64,000 nt of DNA, taken from assembly GCA_028280415.1 (NCBI GenBank), contig JANQLV010000041.1, forward strand, positions 88,786-152,785, read 5' to 3'. How positions within the stretch are numbered: position 1 is the stretch's first letter; the number at the start of each line of letters is the position of its first letter. The notes beneath the pieces were generated by a model. It saw only the letters and a program-made list of their open reading frames with translations, was not told where the DNA came from and ran no database searches. The position numbers and the translations under genes were made by a program. Source of the stretch: Saprospiraceae bacterium (GTDB lineage Bacteria > Bacteroidota > Bacteroidia > Chitinophagales > Saprospiraceae). This document shows, one piece after another, positions 61,481 through 64,000 of this stretch.

Positions 61481-64000
61481 ATGAACAAAACTCGACTCCT
61501 TTTGTTTTTACTCATTTTCCTTAGCCTTGGTTTTTCCTTTTCGGAAGAAGTGCCAAAAGAGGAAAAACAATTCAATGGTCAAATCATATTATCTGATCCG
61601 GATGCCTCGTTTGAAGACCTTCCAACAGATCTTGAAGCTTTACAGCATAAACGATCGATTAGTGTTCCTAATTCATTCCCGGATAATATTGATGTACAAA
61701 AAAGCGCGCTTACAAGTACTACTTCCTGCGCACTTACTAATTTCATGACCACAGGGCCCGGTACATGCCCCACCAATGATGCCTCAATTCCTTTATCATT
61801 TGATGTTTCCGGAGGGAGTGGAACCTACCACATCGTTTTACTTCCTTCTAATGTTCTATTTGGAATCATCAATAATGGAATAACGGATGGTACCATTACT
61901 TATAATCTTGCAATTGGAAATGCGACTGGACAAACTTTTATGTTTAATGTAATAGACCCCAATAATCCTGGCTGCGAGGGAACCCCTATTTCGGTTACCG
62001 TACCGGATTGTAGTAGCACTACTTCCTGCGCACTTACTAATTTCATGACCACAGGGCCCGGTACATGCCCCACCAATGATGCTTCGATTCCTTTATCATT
62101 TGATGCTTCCGGAGGGAGTGGAACCTATCACATCGTTTTACTTCCTTCTAATGTTCTATTTGGAATCATCAATAATGGAATAACGGATGGTACCATTACT
62201 TATGATCTTGCAATTGGAAATGCGACTGGACAAACTTTTATGTTTAATGTAATTGATCCCAATAATCCTGGCTGCGAGGGAACCCCTATTTCGGTTACCG
62301 TACCAGACTGTTCTTGCGATTTGATGATCACGAATATTAATACTTCGCCACCAAGTTGTCCAGGAGGAAATGATGGTACTTTCACTATTACCGCAAGTAC
62401 ATCAAATCCACCTATAAATTACTCGGTTAGTACGAGTCCGACGGGGCCAGCAATAGAATCTAATACTACCGGGATGTTTAATTTGGCAGCAGGGACCTAT
62501 TACGCTACCGTAACCGATGCAAATGGAGCAAGTTGCTCGGATATGAATTCCGGAATAATAGCCCCGGGGACAGATAACACCGATCCGGTACTGATTATTC
62601 CCGCAGATGTTACGGTGGCCTGTGGAGGCGACACCTCCCCTACTAATACCGGCTCTGCTTCTGCAACAGATGATTGCGATACGAATCCGACTGTTACCTT
62701 TGCAGATGACTCCAGTGCTAATTCGTGTACCGGAGGAACGATCGAAAGAACCTGGACCGCAACCGATGCCTCCGGAAATGATATTGATCAAATACAAATG
62801 ATCACCTTTGAATCGTCTTCAGGACCAATCATCACCTGTCCATCTGATATGACCGTTGAGTGTTTTGCAGATATTTTAGTTAGCGCTGATAATGCTATGG
62901 TAACGACTGATTGTAATTTAGGTTCTACCACGATGATCAGTGATCCAGTGCTTAATGGTCAGGCAGATTGCCCTGGTACAACTTATACCTATACTTATAC
63001 GGCTACCGATGATTGTGGAAGAACCGCTTCTTGTGAGCAGGTCTTTACGATAGAAAATGATCCGCCAACCATTACCTGTCCTGCGGATATGACAGTAGAG
63101 TGTTTCGCAGATATTATAGTTAATGCAGCTAATGCAACGGTTGTTACTTCCTGTACTCTTGGCTTCAATACTGTAGTTTCGGCCCCGGTACAAAATGGTC
63201 CGGATGATTGTCCCGGAACTACTTATACCTATACTTATACCACTACCGATGATTGTGGAAGAACCGCTTCCTGTGAGCAGGTCTTTACAATTGATAACGA
63301 AGGACCAATGATTACCTGCCCTGCGGACGAAGTAGTTACTTGCTTTGAAGATATTGATGCGGATCCCAATAACCTTATTGTAAATACAAGTTGTGGTTTA
63401 GGATTCTTCGCTTATGTGAAACAGCCCTTGATTAGTGGTATCCCCGGCTGTGATGGTACGGTTTATACCTATATCTATGTTGTCGTAGATGATTGTGGTA
63501 GAAAAGCAGAATGTGAACAGCAATTCTTATTACAAAATTCAGCTCCGACCATTGATGTGCCAGCCGGTGGCAATGTAGAATGCTTTGAAGATATAGAAGC
63601 ATCAGAAGGAGATGCGACGGTAAATACGGATTGTGCAGGAGACTTTACGCTGACGATTCTTCCTCCGACCTTTAGTGGACCAGCCAGTTGTCCGGGCACG
63701 GAGGTAACTTATGTGTATCGGCTTAAAGATTTCTGTGGCCGGATAGTAGAGGCCAGCCGGGTGTTTACGATCACGAATCCGATAGGCCCGATCATCACAT
63801 CCGTTCCACCGGATTACACGACTTCCTGTGAGGATGGTTTCGGTTCAAGTCCGGAGCTATTTGAAGCGGAGTCGAACTGTGGTGGATTAATAAAGCTGGA
63901 GGTATCTGATCCGGTTGTAAATGGAACATTGGGCTGTAGTGGTTCAAATGTACAGTATACCTATACAGCAAGAGATGAATGCGGTCGAACAGCAGTACAT
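61481..64000 (+). CDS. Giant exported repeat protein (SprB/HYR-type), 3' end beyond the window
   Basis: The frame from ATG 61481 is open for 840 codons to the window end. A signal peptide (MNKTRLLLFLLIFLSLGFSF) leads. Then come two near-identical 100-residue repeats (80-179 and 180-277), a SprB-like repeat (about 280-370: SCPGGNDGTF...AGTYYATVTDANG), one HYR-like domain, and five ~80-residue Cys-rich repeats that begin with ITCPxxxTVECF. In related gliding or adhesive proteins such domains form long surface stalks and end in a T9SS sorting domain; that end is not visible here. It probably acts in adhesion. Confidence 0.88.
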   Translation, partial: MNKTRLLLFLLIFLSLGFSFSEEVPKEEKQFNGQIILSDPDASFEDLPTDLEALQHKRSISVPNSFPDNIDVQKSALTSTTSCALTNFMTTGPGTCPTNDASIPLSFDVSGGSGTYHIVLLPSNVLFGIINNGITDGTITYNLAIGNATGQTFMFNVIDPNNPGCEGTPISVTVPDCSSTTSCALTNFMTTGPGTCPTNDASIPLSFDASGGSGTYHIVLLPSNVLFGIINNGITDGTITYDLAIGNATGQTFMFNVIDPNNPGCEGTPISVTVPDCSCDLMITNINTSPPSCPGGNDGTFTITASTSNPPINYSVSTSPTGPAIESNTTGMFNLAAGTYYATVTDANGASCSDMNSGIIAPGTDNTDPVLIIPADVTVACGGDTSPTNTGSASATDDCDTNPTVTFADDSSANSCTGGTIERTWTATDASGNDIDQIQMITFESSSGPIITCPSDMTVECFADILVSADNAMVTTDCNLGSTTMISDPVLNGQADCPGTTYTYTYTATDDCGRTASCEQVFTIENDPPTITCPADMTVECFADIIVNAANATVVTSCTLGFNTVVSAPVQNGPDDCPGTTYTYTYTTTDDCGRTASCEQVFTIDNEGPMITCPADEVVTCFEDIDADPNNLIVNTSCGLGFFAYVKQPLISGIPGCDGTVYTYIYVVVDDCGRKAECEQQFLLQNSAPTIDVPAGGNVECFEDIEASEGDATVNTDCAGDFTLTILPPTFSGPASCPGTEVTYVYRLKDFCGRIVEASRVFTITNPIGPIITSVPPDYTTSCEDGFGSSPELFEAESNCGGLIKLEVSDPVVNGTLGCSGSNVQYTYTARDECGRTAVH
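61718..62311 (+). repeat. 300-bp tandem duplication inside the giant repeat protein gene
   Basis: Units 61718-62017 and 62018-62311 align with nine substitutions over about 293 bases, seven of them synonymous (V/A and N/D are the two changes). Each encodes 100 residues with Cys pairs at TSCAL, GTCPT and PGCEG. Confidence 0.9.
62822..64000 (+). repeat. 80-residue tandem repeats (HYR-like)
   Basis: Repeats start at about 62822, 63062, 63302, 63542 and 63785, giving periods of 240, 240, 240 and 243 bases. Each has the pattern of a Cys near ITCP, VECF, a central [TS][DS]C, a CPGT and a DDCGRxAxCEQ end. The fourth repeat has lost the first Cys. Confidence 0.88.

Noticed and set aside
1..64000. 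Search for tRNA, rRNA, CRISPR arrays, insertion sequences, phage or defence genes
   Set aside because: No cloverleaf sequences, spaced short direct repeats, transposases, integrases or known defence domains were seen on either strand.

Overview
The window reads as a chromosomal segment of a marine-type member of the Bacteroidota, most likely from the Saprospiria (Lewinella/Haliscomenobacter neighbourhood). Grounds: several secreted proteins end in Por/type IX secretion (T9SS) sorting domains, there are many lipoproteins and SprB/HYR-type surface repeats, a one-protein hybrid two-component system (HTCS) is present, promoters fit the Bacteroidota pattern (TTG then TAnnTTTG), and Shine-Dalgarno sequences are largely absent. 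The class assignment is inference; the phylum is well supported. I found no rRNA, tRNA, CRISPR array, insertion sequence or phage gene.

Layout. 1-13 kb: the 3' part of a secreted subtilisin with T9SS tail, a class V aminotransferase, msrA, a deoxynucleoside kinase, then a + strand group gatC / LolD-type ABC ATPase / cobalamin adenosyltransferase, a DUF5995-type protein, two T9SS-tailed secreted proteins flanking a large helical protein of unknown function, and a PgpH-like 7TM-HD phosphohydrolase. 13-20 kb: housekeeping genes (SpoU rRNA methyltransferase, TamA/BamA-like lipoprotein-barrel, endonuclease III, LuxC-type acyl-CoA reductase, DUF1415, RluA pseudouridine synthase). 20-28 kb: outer-membrane protein, two-domain fasciclin lipoprotein, oligopeptidase B-like S9 peptidase, MATE exporter, aspartate aminotransferase. 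28-34 kb: a GT2/GT-C/TPR fusion glycosyltransferase followed by a methyltransferase and an acyl-CoA carboxylase beta subunit, then an AhpD-like protein. 34-37 kb: a compact minus-strand operon of three exported Cys- or His-rich proteins that looks like a metal-handling cassette. 37-47 kb: phosphodiesterase, trans-sulfuration enzyme, LamG lipoprotein, 2'-5' RNA ligase-like and DinB proteins, a TolB-propeller/amidohydrolase fusion, and Tag glycosylase. 46.8-54 kb: an exported vWA-like protein, a membrane protein, a tandem CbbX/SpoVK-type AAA ATPase with a duplicated N-terminal domain, a WG-repeat protein, and msrB.

55-64 kb is the most accessory-looking part: a 1387-residue HTCS regulator, a GNAT-like acyltransferase, a stand-alone AraC-type DNA-binding protein, a spacer with gene relics, and the first 840 codons of a giant exported repeat protein. 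That protein has a 300-bp tandem duplication and five 80-residue HYR-like repeats, and it runs off the window.

Functional links. The cobalamin adenosyltransferase and acyl-CoA carboxylase beta subunit both fit propionyl-CoA/methylmalonyl-CoA metabolism. MsrA and MsrB together repair both methionine sulfoxide epimers. The T9SS-tailed proteins depend on a secretion machine encoded elsewhere. Convergent gene pairs are tightly packed: two pairs share a CTAA stop overlap, and several others are separated by strong inverted-repeat terminators.
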